DNA from: CAXBNB01 sp965267535
Lineage (GTDB): Bacteria > Bacteroidota > Bacteroidia > Cytophagales > Cyclobacteriaceae
Assembly: GCA_965267535.1 (NCBI GenBank)
Contig: OZ254082.1
Coordinates: 4,092,001-4,156,000 of the forward strand
DNA: 64,000 bases
Direction: 5' to 3'
The notes below the pieces were generated by a model that saw only the letters and a program-made list of their open reading frames with translations, was not told the origin of the DNA and made no database searches. The position numbers and the translations under genes were made by a program. Of this stretch, positions 52,369 to 61,515 are shown piece by piece. The stretch's first letter is position 1. The number at the start of each line of letters is the position of its first letter.

Positions 52369-52967
52369 TTGCTCAGGATTACATTGTCCAATAATGCTAC
52401 TTTTTCTTTAAGAGCATCATATTTAGAAGGTAAAATTCTACCCTTCAACAGGCAGTCTGCCTCAAACACCTGGTCTGCTATTTCCACTTCTAGCTCGCTA
52501 ACCAACCGCATGACTTCATTGGTCTTATCGTAAGGATATTGAAGTTTGATTGTTCGCTTGATAACCACCGTCGTGGTTTTAGCCTGTGACAAAGCCAGCT
52601 CTGCGGCTGTTTTATATGCATAAACCAAACCGCTCACACCTAGTTTAGTTCCTCCAAAATACCGCACCACTACCACCAGTACATTGCTGAGGCCAAAAGA
52701 CCGGATTTGTCCCAAAATGGGGTCGCCTGCACTGTGTCCGGGTTCTCCGTCATCATTGGCTCGTACCTCTTGCCCGTTTTCTCCTTCCAGTACAAAAGCA
52801 TAGCAGTGGTGACGCGCGTCAAAGTATTGCTTTTTTAGCTGATCGAGGTGTACTTTCACTTCGTCTCTATCCGACACAGGATATGCATAGGCGATAAATT
52901 TACTTCCCTTTTCTTTGTAAAAGCCCTCCGAAGTGCCGGTGATCGTCTTGTAGCTATGGTCTTTCAT
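52365..52967 (-). CDS. IMPACT family protein (YigZ-like)
   Basis: A 200-residue protein with the UPF0029/IMPACT fold: G-S-K-F-I-A-Y-A, A-R-H-H-C-Y-A-F, D-D-G-E-P-G-H-S-A-G, and V-V-V-R-Y-F-G-G-T-K-L-G. The C-terminal DUF1949-like domain is present. Biochemical role unsettled in bacteria. Coupled on both sides by 4-nt overlaps to the HAD and TPR genes. Confidence 0.93.
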   Translation of the reverse strand: MKDHSYKTITGTSEGFYKEKGSKFIAYAYPVSDRDEVKVHLDQLKKQYFDARHHCYAFVLEGENGQEVRANDDGEPGHSAGDPILGQIRSFGLSNVLVVVVRYFGGTKLGVSGLVYAYKTAAELALSQAKTTTVVIKRTIKLQYPYDKTNEVMRLVSELEVEIADQVFEADCLLKGRILPSKYDALKEKVALLDNVILSK

Positions 52968-54091
52968 TTCAGCTGCTTCAATCGTTCTTTTGCTTCTATC
53001 GTTACCTGGTCGTGATCGTCTATTTCCAAAGCTCCTCTATAAAACTCCTCAGCTTCCTGAATATTCCCGTTACGCTCTGCGATACGCCCTAGCCCCAGCA
53101 TGCATAAACTCCGAAAGTACAGGCCTTTGTTTTCATAGTGAGCTCCTGTGGCCAACCCTTTTTCATAGTACCGGGAAGCTTTATCATCATTTTTCCATTT
53201 CAACTCCTGACATACTCCACTAAAAGCTTCGCCACACATTTTGTAGTATGGGTCGCTACTCACCATCACCTGCCGTATGTACGGCAATGCCTTTTCATAC
53301 TGCGCTGTATGTATGAGGCACTCAATCAATTTTGATTTAAAATAGTTGTTGTTGGGGTAGGCATCTACCAGCTGCTGCAAATATCCCTGTGCTCTTGCCG
53401 GGTTGTTTTCATAGCGCAGGTAAATGTATGCCAGGTAGAGGCTTGCCTCTATCTTTATGATTTTAGCTTCTTTCGTAGCTTTATCCAACTGCTCCAACCC
53501 TTTTTCTACATCTCCACTTTTAAAAACCCACATAAAGGGTTTATAAATGGGATGCCTGTTGGGGTACATCTCACGAAAATAATTGTAGAGCCCGGTACAA
53601 AAGAGAAATTCATTGCTAACGTCTACATAATCAAATCCGGTTTTTGCTAAACCATACATTTTTCGTGCTTCGCTCAGGGCTTTGAGGTATGTCCCTTCTC
53701 TTGCGTAATATTCGGTAAGTAACCCCCGGGCCGACATTTCAAAAAACACACCCTCTGGATGGTCTTCCTGTTCTTCCTGCATTTTCAACGCTGCTTGTAT
53801 CACTCGCTGAAGCGCATCGTAGTGTTTCGGAAAAACGCTGCTTGTCGTCCGGATAGGCATTTCCTTCCAGGCAATATTAAGTGCTTCCATCATGTACACT
53901 ACCGGGTGGCCGGGCAGAATCTTAGCTACTTCGGCTATGGCACTATCTGCCTTTTGAGGTTGATTGTTATAAATAAAATATCCTCCCTGCTCTACTACAG
54001 CCATACGCTCAGGGGAATCAAACAAAGGCAACTTTTGTGCAGATACATCCCATGAAAACAACCATACAATCAGTGCCCAATACTTTCCCAT
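52964..54091 (-). CDS. Secreted tetratricopeptide-repeat protein
   Basis: 375 residues from the ATG at 54091, which gives a signal peptide (L-I-V-W-L-F-S-W-D-V-S-A-Q); the longer frame to 54163 spoils it. The rest is helical with degenerate TPR units, most clearly in the C-terminal half (A-S-R-Y-Y-E-K-G-L, A-E-E-F-Y-R-G-A-L-E-I). Probably a periplasmic scaffold. First gene of a three-gene overlapping set with IMPACT and HAD genes. Confidence 0.8.
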   Translation of the reverse strand: MGKYWALIVWLFSWDVSAQKLPLFDSPERMAVVEQGGYFIYNNQPQKADSAIAEVAKILPGHPVVYMMEALNIAWKEMPIRTTSSVFPKHYDALQRVIQAALKMQEEQEDHPEGVFFEMSARGLLTEYYAREGTYLKALSEARKMYGLAKTGFDYVDVSNEFLFCTGLYNYFREMYPNRHPIYKPFMWVFKSGDVEKGLEQLDKATKEAKIIKIEASLYLAYIYLRYENNPARAQGYLQQLVDAYPNNNYFKSKLIECLIHTAQYEKALPYIRQVMVSSDPYYKMCGEAFSGVCQELKWKNDDKASRYYEKGLATGAHYENKGLYFRSLCMLGLGRIAERNGNIQEAEEFYRGALEIDDHDQVTIEAKERLKQLK

Positions 54092-54230
54092 TTTCCAGAT
54101 TCTGTCTCTTAATTTGCCGGCGATCTGTCTAGCCACCGATGTTTCGATCAAAAATAGATACATTTATACTTATGGCAACAAAAAACAGCCCTGCACCCAA
54201 CATCTAATCCGGAAAAACATCATTACATAT

Positions 54231-55136
54231 ATGATATCCTGCGAGCCACACGCCCTTTCTTCTCACCAATCTGCAATCCTATTCAAAACAGATGCCTATC
54301 AGCAACTGCACAAGACGAAAGGCTGGTTGCATTTTACTTATATCCACCGGCAACAGCTCCTGTTATCCGCTAGTTTTCATGTTGAGGATACCCGCGCCAC
54401 AAGTGCACCAGGCTGTCCATATTCCGGAGCAGAAATTCATCATCCCTTAGGCTACAATCACTTCGAAACTTTTCTTGAAGAGATAAAAACACACCTGAAG
54501 CGAAATGGCATCACGGAGGTAACCATCAAACAATCTCCTTCTTTCTTTTTCACCGAAACCGCTCAATTGGAGCAGGCTTTCTTAAACACGGGATTTTCCA
54601 TAAAAAGCGAAATCAACCACCACATAGCGCTTAACGAAAAGCCTGTAAATATTCACCCAATGCAAATCAGACGCATACGCAAATGCAAACGTGAAGGGTT
54701 TACTTTTCAGGAAGAAAAAACAGAACACATCTATGATTTTATCCAAACATGCCGCCACCAACAAAAACTCAAAATCAATATTGAAAAAGACAAATGGCAA
54801 CATACGATGCAAAAGCTTGGAAAGCACTACAGGTGTTTTACTGTAAAATCTGCAGAAGGTCGGTTGGTAGCTGCCACGGTGATCATCCTTGTCAACTCTA
54901 AAGTTGTATACAATTATTTGCCGGCTTTTGATCGGGCTTTTAGTACGTATAGCCCGTTGGCATTGCTTACTTTTGAATTGTGCAATGTGCTACGCCATGA
55001 AAACTTCCAGTGGCTTGATCTGGGCATATCGTCACAAGAGGGCATACCCCAACAAGGGCTTGTAACCTTCAAAGAGCGTATGGGAGGACTATTCTCTCTG
55101 CGAAATACATACCACGCTAAATTTAGAGCTATATGA
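54231..55136 (+). CDS. FemAB/GNAT-fold acyltransferase-like protein
   Basis: 301 residues from the ATG at 54231; the frame to 54114 carries a non-protein-like leader. The C-terminal half has the look of an Acetyltransf_6/FemAB domain: R-R-I-R-K-C-K-R-E-G, R-L-V-A-A-T-V-I-I, V-V-Y-N-Y-L-P-A-F, L-D-L-G-I-S-S-Q-E-G and a final F-K-E-R-M-G-G. This group transfers amino acids or acyl groups to cell-wall or surface glycan precursors. It overlaps the sulfotransferase gene by 4 nt. Confidence 0.75.
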   Translation: MISCEPHALSSHQSAILFKTDAYQQLHKTKGWLHFTYIHRQQLLLSASFHVEDTRATSAPGCPYSGAEIHHPLGYNHFETFLEEIKTHLKRNGITEVTIKQSPSFFFTETAQLEQAFLNTGFSIKSEINHHIALNEKPVNIHPMQIRRIRKCKREGFTFQEEKTEHIYDFIQTCRHQQKLKINIEKDKWQHTMQKLGKHYRCFTVKSAEGRLVAATVIILVNSKVVYNYLPAFDRAFSTYSPLALLTFELCNVLRHENFQWLDLGISSQEGIPQQGLVTFKERMGGLFSLRNTYHAKFRAI

Positions 55137-56053
55137 AAAAAAAATGGTTGGCGAGATTACTTATGCAGCTTATGAGGGCACTCCCCTGCCAGTTTCCGGT
55201 GCGGGGTTCGCTTTCATCACAACCTTTTTTTATCTTAGGAAGTGGGCGAAATGGCAGCACTTTGTTAAACATAATGCTCAACCAGCACCAAAACCTCTTT
55301 CTTCCTGCTGAGCAATATTTTCTGGGCAACAGCATCATCAAATTCAAACTATACAATTACATGCTTTGGCGGGATCTGGTCAAAGTAATATATGGTGAGC
55401 TTATACCTGCTACAGGGAGTCACTCATGGAGTTTCTCTCCCGACAACATCATTGCTGAAGCTTTTCACTTTTCCGGTCAGGAGCAAAACTTACAAAAACT
55501 CATAGACCATATTTTTCGCAGTTATGCATTGTCTAAAAAACAGGAGCCGCTAACCTGGGGAGACTCTACCTATTCCAATACCGAATTTGCTCCTGAAATC
55601 TTCTCCTGCTTTCCGCACGCTAAGTATTTATTTCTACTTCGGGATGGGCGGGATGTATCTGCCGCATACAAAAAAGGAGGAGAGAAAACGTTTGGCTTTC
55701 TTGCTAATGCCGAAGCTGCCGCACATCACTGGACTAAGTCTCTGCAAGCCTACCGATATCTGGAAAAACGAACATCTGTGCACCTGATACGGTACGAAGA
55801 ACTGGTAAGAAATCCCGAACAAACTCTGCGAGGCATTTGCAACTTTCTTCAGGTGCCTTATGTACCAACCATGCTCCAATACTACACTCATGTGCCCGAA
55901 GTAAAAGAATATACAGCCAACCACCACGCTAACCTTTACCGTCCACTGCAAACCCATTCGATCGGACAGTGGGAGCACATTCTTACAGAAAAAGAACAAA
56001 AATCAGTACTAAAAATTCTCCACCCTCACCTGACCACATTTAATTACCTGTAA
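55133..56053 (+). CDS. Sulfotransferase
   Basis: A 306-residue PAPS-dependent sulfotransferase. The 5'-phosphosulfate loop is F-I-L-G-S-G-R-N-G-S-T-L-L (33-45), and the 3'-phosphate-binding part is L-F-L-L-R-D-G-R-D-V-S-A near 170; the R-Y-E-E-L-V-R-N-P-E motif follows. The acceptor is not known. It lies between an acyltransferase-like gene and a glycosyltransferase with tight coupling, so a sulfated glycan or glycolipid is a reasonable guess. Confidence 0.88.
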   Translation: MKKKWLARLLMQLMRALPCQFPVRGSLSSQPFFILGSGRNGSTLLNIMLNQHQNLFLPAEQYFLGNSIIKFKLYNYMLWRDLVKVIYGELIPATGSHSWSFSPDNIIAEAFHFSGQEQNLQKLIDHIFRSYALSKKQEPLTWGDSTYSNTEFAPEIFSCFPHAKYLFLLRDGRDVSAAYKKGGEKTFGFLANAEAAAHHWTKSLQAYRYLEKRTSVHLIRYEELVRNPEQTLRGICNFLQVPYVPTMLQYYTHVPEVKEYTANHHANLYRPLQTHSIGQWEHILTEKEQKSVLKILHPHLTTFNYL

Positions 56054-56055
56054 GC

Positions 56056-57249
56056 GTGAATATATTCGTTATCCCTTCCTGGTACCCTAGCCCTACAGCA
56101 CCATACACGGGCATTTTCTTCCGCGAGCAATCACTCTTGTTTGCCCGCCATTTTTCTCAACACACACTGGCCATTAGCCACTGGGGACCTTCGGATCACC
56201 GGCTTTTGCTGGAAGTCAACCGCCCTGCAAAGGCTCTCCTAAACCTAACCAGAAAACCTTCACCCACCACCTCTTCACTGGCAGACAACTGCATAGAATA
56301 CTTTACTCCTGCGTATACATGGACACGAAAACTATGGGATGGAAATTCAAGAAATATCTTAGAGGTCTGCAGACGACATGCCAGGCGATTTGAGCAAGAG
56401 TATGGGAAAATTGACATTATCCACGCACATGCTACACACCCGGGAGGGTACATAGCTCGTCTGTTGTCCAGGGAGCTGAATATCCCTTTTGTGATAACCG
56501 AGCACATGACACCTTTCCCCTTTCGCTCTTACCAGTCGCGCCGTGCACTTACCAAATACATACATGCCCCTCTCGCGGATGCCAGAGAAATAATTTGCGT
56601 AAGCCATTATCTGGCTCAAAAGGTGAAACAACACACGCACACACCCACTACTGTTCTACACAATTTTGTAGACGATGATTTTTTTACACCCAATTTTCAA
56701 CGAAACAAAAACGAACGATTTACAATACTTTTTGCTGGCAGGATCACCCCTCAAAAAGGCGTAGACATCTTATTGCATGCCCTAAAAAAAATTCTGCCAA
56801 CCCATCCAGATATACTATTAATGGTGGCCGGTGATGGAGCATACTCTTCTCGGTACAGACTGCTGGCCAAAAAGCTAAAACTAGCAAACAACATACAATG
56901 GACCGGAGCATTGACAAGGAAGGGAATAAAAACACACCTACAGCAATGTGATTTGTTTGTGCTACCCAGTCGCCACGAAAACAATCCGGTAGTGCTACTG
57001 GAAGCTATGGCCTGCGGCATCCCCGTGCTTGCTACCAAATGCGGTGGCCCTGAAGAGATAATCTCTGAGCAAAACGGCTTGACTGCCGAACCTGAAAACA
57101 CGGACGATCTGGCCAATAAACTGCATAAATCCATTGAAGGCAATACTAGCTTTTCACTCCGAAGTATTCGGGACTTCTATGAAACCCACTATGGTGCAAA
57201 AAAACAAACTGAAAAGCTGGAGCAACGATATATCAACGCTCTTTCATGA
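56056..57249 (+). CDS. Glycosyltransferase family 4
   Basis: A 397-residue retaining glycosyltransferase with GT-B fold. N-terminal domain with W-Y-P-S-P-T-A-P-Y-T-G and I-H-A-H-A-T-H-P-G-G; C-terminal nucleotide-sugar domain with F-A-G-R-I-T-P-Q-K-G-V and E-N-N-P-V-V-L-L-E-A-M-A-C-G, the E-x7-E motif. The start is a GTG, 2 nt after the sulfotransferase stop, so the three genes are one unit. Donor and acceptor unknown. Confidence 0.92.
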   Translation: MNIFVIPSWYPSPTAPYTGIFFREQSLLFARHFSQHTLAISHWGPSDHRLLLEVNRPAKALLNLTRKPSPTTSSLADNCIEYFTPAYTWTRKLWDGNSRNILEVCRRHARRFEQEYGKIDIIHAHATHPGGYIARLLSRELNIPFVITEHMTPFPFRSYQSRRALTKYIHAPLADAREIICVSHYLAQKVKQHTHTPTTVLHNFVDDDFFTPNFQRNKNERFTILFAGRITPQKGVDILLHALKKILPTHPDILLMVAGDGAYSSRYRLLAKKLKLANNIQWTGALTRKGIKTHLQQCDLFVLPSRHENNPVVLLEAMACGIPVLATKCGGPEEIISEQNGLTAEPENTDDLANKLHKSIEGNTSFSLRSIRDFYETHYGAKKQTEKLEQRYINALS

Positions 57250-57328
57250 CATTTTACCTACATTTTATTAAATTGCGATTAGAATTGCATAATTTCGTTG
57301 CAGACGTTATCATAACCCTGATAGTGAT

Positions 57329-57652
57329 TTGAAAAACCTGATTATCATAGCCTCGCTGGTAGCATTCAGCTCCACGGCATACGCTGGTCCCAAAGACGAA
57401 GACAAAAAGTTTGTCTCTCAGGCTATGAAAATGTCCGAACCTTCAACCGGATCTTTGAACACTCCCAAAAAAAGCACTGAAGAACCAAAGGAAAGGCCAA
57501 ACGAAAATCTAAAAGAGACCAAAAACACCGAAGTTGACTCAAGTTATTATTCTGTAAATAAATTCAACTTCCTTTTCTACCTCATGTACAAGCTCAAGTA
57601 CACCGAAGAAAATCCTCTCGAACAAAAGAAAGAGACAATAAGAGTAGAATAA
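57329..57652 (+). CDS. Small secreted protein of unknown function
   Basis: A 107-residue protein starting at TTG (no ATG fits). Signal peptide 1-19 (ends A-Y-A-G). The mature part is polar, rich in Lys, Glu, Pro and Thr (S-T-E-E-P-K-E-R-P-N-E-N), then a more hydrophobic Y-S-V-N-K-F-N-F-L-F-Y-L-M-Y-K-L-K-Y stretch. No known domain. It lies 79 nt behind the glycosyltransferase and ends 6 nt from the convergent porT. Confidence 0.6.
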   Translation: MKNLIIIASLVAFSSTAYAGPKDEDKKFVSQAMKMSEPSTGSLNTPKKSTEEPKERPNENLKETKNTEVDSSYYSVNKFNFLFYLMYKLKYTEENPLEQKKETIRVE

Positions 57653-57658
57653 AGCGGA

Positions 57659-58426
57659 TTATTTTCGCTTCTTGCCAAATGTTTTCAGCTCAGATGGGCC
57701 ACCTTCAAACGTAATATAGAAGGTAAGATTATGAGTAGCTACACGCTTAAGTCCTGCACTAAAAGAATTTGGTGTGTCTTCCAGCATATTTACCAAACCG
57801 TAGGAATAGCGCAACTCCGGAGAAAACTTAAACAGCGGTTGGTACATATCAAAACCTACGCCTATCTCTAAAGCCAGATTGGTATTTTTAATCAACAATT
57901 TCTCTTCGTCATCCTCTCCTTTGCCTGCTGCTCTTATCGAAGGATTAATACCTCCCAGCAAATACATGCGTGTGTTTCCTCTTCTTACAGATTTATATTT
58001 GAGCATAAGGGGCACTTCTACAAAAGTAGGATCACGCAATTCGTTGAGTGTAGTACCATCCGTAAACCTGTAGGTGAGATCATTCTGATAAAACGCTACC
58101 GTAGGTAAAATCCTGAAATCGAGGTATTGAAACAGCAAAAAATTGACAACAAAGCCCAGCTTAAAACCACCTAAATTTCCCGGAACAATAGAATGAATAG
58201 AATCCAACTCCGGTGAGCCAAACGCATCGGAGTATTGTATTCGATATTTTGACGAATGCCCCCCGATCAAAAACCCATAATGTATGTTGTTTTCATCATA
58301 CATAGGCAGGTTGATCCGCTTGGTATTCTGTGCACTGGCATCAGTTAAAGCTACCAGCACCAACAGCAGCACGATTATTTGATACCTGTATATATGGAGC
58401 TTATGCCAAATGTGAGTGAGGTACAT
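57659..58426 (-). CDS. porT: PorT-family outer-membrane protein (type IX secretion)
   Basis: A 255-residue beta-barrel protein with a long signal peptide (ends D-A-S-A-Q near 33). Strands such as F-K-L-G-F-V-V-N-F-L, F-V-E-V-P-L-M-L-K-Y-K, and M-Y-L-L-G-G-I-N-P fit the PorT/SprT family. PorT is needed for gliding and type IX secretion in Bacteroidota. Position right behind ubiE agrees with the usual order in the phylum. Its start lies 52 nt inside ubiE in another frame; no other start keeps the signal peptide. Confidence 0.85.
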   Translation of the reverse strand: MYLTHIWHKLHIYRYQIIVLLLVLVALTDASAQNTKRINLPMYDENNIHYGFLIGGHSSKYRIQYSDAFGSPELDSIHSIVPGNLGGFKLGFVVNFLLFQYLDFRILPTVAFYQNDLTYRFTDGTTLNELRDPTFVEVPLMLKYKSVRRGNTRMYLLGGINPSIRAAGKGEDDEEKLLIKNTNLALEIGVGFDMYQPLFKFSPELRYSYGLVNMLEDTPNSFSAGLKRVATHNLTFYITFEGGPSELKTFGKKRK

Positions 58427-59169
58427 TGAGTTTGTTTGAATCCTGTTTTAGTTAAAATGTCCAAAAAGTCATCGCCATCAGGGAACTGCTGTACAGACTC
58501 TGGAAGATACGTATAGGCCGCATTGTCTTTAGATACGACCTTACCTATCAGTGGCAAGATGGCCTTGAAGTAGAAGTTGTACAACTGCTTCATAGGAAAT
58601 ACTCTGGGTCTGGAAAATTCCAGCACTACTACTTTCCCACCGGGTTTAAGTACCCGATGCATGTCTTTGAGTCCTTTTTCCAGATTTTCAAAATTCCTAA
58701 CTCCAAAAGCAACGATTACCGCGTCAAATTTATTGTCATCGAACAGCAGGCGCTCAGAATCGCCCATCTGCATATCGATAATCTGGTCGTGTCCCAGACG
58801 CACCATCTTCTGCCTACCTACGGCCAACATACCTTCTGATATATCCACACCCACAATCTTTTCGGGGTTGAGTTTAAGCGCCTCTATGGCAAAGTCACCT
58901 GTGCCTGTGGCTATATCCAGTATCTGCTTTGGCTTATCCTCTTTCAGGAGGTTGATGGCTTTTTTTCGCCAGATTATGTCTATGCCCAGACTCAGAAAAT
59001 GATTGAGAAAATCATACTTTTTGCTGATGTTGTTAAACATTTCAGCTACCTGCTCTTTTTTGCCCTGGGTATTATCTTTGTAGGGTAGTACTTCCAATAT
59101 TCTATAATTTGGTGCAATAATAAAGCCTTCAACGTTAGGAAGTAAGGAGAAGGTGTCAGAATTATGCAA
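58375..59169 (-). CDS. ubiE: Demethylmenaquinone methyltransferase
   Basis: SAM-dependent methylase of the last step of menaquinone synthesis. With the ATG at 59169 it is 264 residues, slightly longer than the usual 240; a TTG before V-L-P-Y-K-D would give a more typical N-terminus. Motifs: K-Y-D-F-L-N-H-F-L-S-L-G, D-I-A-T-G-T-G-D-F-A, V-A-F-G-V-R-N-F, and V-V-V-L-E-F-S-R-P. Co-transcribed with porT, with a 52-nt overlap. Confidence 0.95.
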   Translation of the reverse strand: MHNSDTFSLLPNVEGFIIAPNYRILEVLPYKDNTQGKKEQVAEMFNNISKKYDFLNHFLSLGIDIIWRKKAINLLKEDKPKQILDIATGTGDFAIEALKLNPEKIVGVDISEGMLAVGRQKMVRLGHDQIIDMQMGDSERLLFDDNKFDAVIVAFGVRNFENLEKGLKDMHRVLKPGGKVVVLEFSRPRVFPMKQLYNFYFKAILPLIGKVVSKDNAAYTYLPESVQQFPDGDDFLDILTKTGFKQTQCTSLTFGISSIYTGIK

Positions 59170-59229
59170 AACTTACGCAACTTGCACAAAATTTGAAGAT
59201 GCTTTACAGCACACACAGCCATTGAGAAC

Positions 59230-59820
59230 ATGAAAATCAAAACTGCAGAATTTATAATCAGCAATACCGACCCAAAAAAATGTCCTGACACCAAGTTGCC
59301 GGAATATGCTTTTATTGGGCGGTCAAATGTGGGTAAATCCTCGCTGATCAATATGCTCACTAATAAAAACAAACTTGCCAAAACATCGGGAAAGCCGGGA
59401 AAAACACAGTTAATCAATCACTTTTTGATCAATGACGAGTGGTATCTGGTCGATCTGCCGGGCTATGGGTGGGCTCAGGTAAGCAAAACGCTAAAAGAGA
59501 AGTGGGATAAGATGATTCGCCAGTACCTGCTGGAAAGAGAAAATCTATACAATGTCTTTGTTTTGATAGACTCTCGCATACCTCCTCAAAAAATAGATAT
59601 AGAATTTATCAACTGGCTGGGAGAAAATGGCATACCATTGGCTATCATTTTTACGAAAGCCGACAAAAAGAGCAGTGCTAAGATCCAATCTGCAATAGCT
59701 ACTTTTAAACAAGAGCTTAAAAAAACATGGGAAGAACTGCCTGCTACTTTTGTGAGTTCGTCGGTAAGCAAAACCGGACAAAAAGAAATTTTATCTTTCA
59801 TTTCCGGCATCAATAATTAA
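59230..59820 (+). CDS. engB: Ribosome-biogenesis GTPase YihA/EngB
   Basis: Essential GTPase for 50S subunit assembly, 196 residues. G1 loop G-R-S-N-V-G-K-S-S at 30-38, G3 D-L-P-G-Y-G-W-A, G4 T-K-A-D-K and a G5-like S-S-S-V-S-K. Divergent from ubiE with a 60-nt gap; its last codons overlap the promoter of the next gene. Confidence 0.96.
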   Translation: MKIKTAEFIISNTDPKKCPDTKLPEYAFIGRSNVGKSSLINMLTNKNKLAKTSGKPGKTQLINHFLINDEWYLVDLPGYGWAQVSKTLKEKWDKMIRQYLLERENLYNVFVLIDSRIPPQKIDIEFINWLGENGIPLAIIFTKADKKSSAKIQSAIATFKQELKKTWEELPATFVSSSVSKTGQKEILSFISGINN

Positions 59821-59825
59821 TTTTG
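59796..59825 (+). promoter_or_regulatory. Promoter of the DUF5606 gene
   Basis: TTTC (59796-59799), an 18-nt spacer and TAATTTTG (59818-59825), an exact -7 match. It overlaps the engB stop codon; the next ATG is 29 nt downstream. Confidence 0.6.
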
Positions 59826-59854
59826 GCGCAAATTTTTTCAACTAAAAAAACAGT

Positions 59855-60301
59855 ATGGATTTTAACGAAATAGCTACAGTATCAGGAAAAGGTGGATTGT
59901 TTAAAGTAGTAGCACCTACCAGAGGAGGGATGATTTTGGAATCGCTGGACGCACAAAAAAAGAAGCTGGTAGTGAATATGCACTCCAAGGTATCTGTGCT
60001 CGGCGAAATATCTATCTATACCAATGACGCTGAAGGGTCCGTTCCCCTCAGAGAGGTAATGAAAAAAATCCATGCAGAATTTGATGGCGACTCGGGTGTA
60101 TCGAGCAGCTCCACTCCGGAGGAATTAAAAGCCTTTCTGAAGTTTATCCTGCCCAACTACGACGAAGACAGGGTGTATGTATCGGACATAAAGAAAGTAG
60201 CCAACTGGTACAACCTGCTTTCCAAAGATTTTGCCGAGGTATTTGCCGACAAAGAAGAGGACGAAAAAGCCGCATCTGCCGGGGAAGAAAAAGAATCCTG
60301 A
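59855..60301 (+). CDS. DUF5606 domain protein
   Basis: A 148-residue cytoplasmic protein conserved in Bacteroidota. The N-terminus I-A-T-V-S-G-K-G-G-L-F-K-V-V-A-P-T-R-G-G and V-L-G-E-I-S-I-Y-T are the family hallmark (a small beta domain), followed by a helical part (F-L-P-like L-K-F-I-L-P-N-Y-D-E-D-R-V-Y) and an acidic tail. Function unknown. It ends 2 nt before a second small gene. Confidence 0.9.
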   Translation: MDFNEIATVSGKGGLFKVVAPTRGGMILESLDAQKKKLVVNMHSKVSVLGEISIYTNDAEGSVPLREVMKKIHAEFDGDSGVSSSSTPEELKAFLKFILPNYDEDRVYVSDIKKVANWYNLLSKDFAEVFADKEEDEKAASAGEEKES

Positions 60302-60303
60302 TT

Positions 60304-60621
60304 TTGACAGAACAACAGCAAGTATCGCAAAGCATTCAGCTCATTTCCAGCCATTTTTCTATTCCTGAAAATGAGCTGATGCTCGATGATATGTCTCTCG
60401 AAGCGCTGGAAAACAAGCTAACAAGTATTGTAAAATACTTGCTAGACAAAGACATGAACAGGCTGCTTCATTCGCTCTATAGAATTGATGTGAACGAAGG
60501 CTTGGTTAAAAACATTTTGACGGAAGAACCTCCGGAAAATCTGGGCAGAAGAATAGCTCAGGAAATAATAAAGCGCGAACTGCAAAAAGTAGAGACTCGC
60601 GCCCGGTATAGCGGTTTTTAA
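60304..60621 (+). CDS. Small conserved hypothetical protein
   Basis: A 105-residue all-helical protein with a TTG start 2 nt after the DUF5606 stop, so translationally coupled. L-E-A-L-E-N-K-L-T-S-I-V-K-Y-L-L-D-K-D-M-N-R-L-L-type segments (given here in short form) and an R-R-I-A-Q-E-I-I-K-R-E-L ending suggest a soluble coiled protein. I do not recognise the family. Confidence 0.7.
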   Translation: MTEQQQVSQSIQLISSHFSIPENELMLDDMSLEALENKLTSIVKYLLDKDMNRLLHSLYRIDVNEGLVKNILTEEPPENLGRRIAQEIIKRELQKVETRARYSGF

Positions 60622-60628
60622 CCACCTA

Positions 60629-61510
60629 CTACCAATATTTACTCATCTTGTTGCGCAAAAAAGCAACGCTTCTTTCGAGTTGATCCATACCGTCTACTCC
60701 ATCTTCTACGCTGATCCAGCCATCGAACCCCACTCTCTTTAACTCCGTAAAAATCGCATCGTAATCGTTGAGTCCCTGACCTATTTCTCCATGACTTAAT
60801 CGCTTGGCATAGCCCAAAGCATCCAATTCCTCTTTACGCAGATCCTCAAGGGTGCCTTCCAGCAGGTAACGGTCGCTGGCGTGCATGGTCACCACTTTAT
60901 CAGACACACGGTACAATAGCTCCAGCGGATCTTCTCCCGCCAAAAATGTATTGCTCGGGTCGTAGTTTACTCCAAAATTAGGATGCTGTATACTATCGAG
61001 CAGCTGACAAAAAACATCCATTTTCTGAGCAAACTCCGGAAACCGCCAAAAATCATCCTTATAATGATTTTCTATTATCAGAGTAATTCCTCTTTCAACC
61101 GCATAAGGCAAGCACTCATATATACACTCTGCTGCATATTTTACCCCTTCATTCACAGATAACTCAGGTCTCCTTTGCCCTGAAAGCACCCGGCAGTAGC
61201 CTCCTCCAATCGCATAAGTCATGTCTATCCATCGTTTTTGCTTTTCTATTTCACTTGCCCGAAAAGAAGGGTCGGGGTGTGTAAAATCCGGCGAACAACA
61301 CATCATGGGAATGACCTTTCCATGATCTTCCACCATTTGCCTGAAAAGCGGCCAATTCTTCTCGTCTTTCATCTCGAGAAAACCAGCGTACCATTCCAAT
61401 CCATCGATATCCAGAGCTACAGCAAGTTTTATCCATTGTGCTACTGTCATGGATCCGTCGTGACACAATTCTTTCATAAAGGCTTTGGGGAATACTGCTA
61501 ATTTTGGCAT
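60629..61510 (-). CDS. Sugar phosphate isomerase/epimerase (AP-endonuclease-2 fold)
   Basis: A 293-residue TIM-barrel enzyme, start ATG at 61510 (a TTG three codons earlier overlaps the upstream stop). Metal ligands fit I-I-E-N-H (Glu), N-Y-D-P-S-N (Asp), M-H-A-S-D (His) and S-V-E-D-G (Glu). The family interconverts ketoses or keto-sugars. It is the last visible gene of a minus-strand operon with an SDR, a Zn-type dehydrogenase and a HUMPS-family enzyme, so it probably acts on the same sugar. Confidence 0.87.
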   Translation of the reverse strand: MPKLAVFPKAFMKELCHDGSMTVAQWIKLAVALDIDGLEWYAGFLEMKDEKNWPLFRQMVEDHGKVIPMMCCSPDFTHPDPSFRASEIEKQKRWIDMTYAIGGGYCRVLSGQRRPELSVNEGVKYAAECIYECLPYAVERGITLIIENHYKDDFWRFPEFAQKMDVFCQLLDSIQHPNFGVNYDPSNTFLAGEDPLELLYRVSDKVVTMHASDRYLLEGTLEDLRKEELDALGYAKRLSHGEIGQGLNDYDAIFTELKRVGFDGWISVEDGVDGMDQLERSVAFLRNKMSKYW

Positions 61511-61515
61511 GTTTA

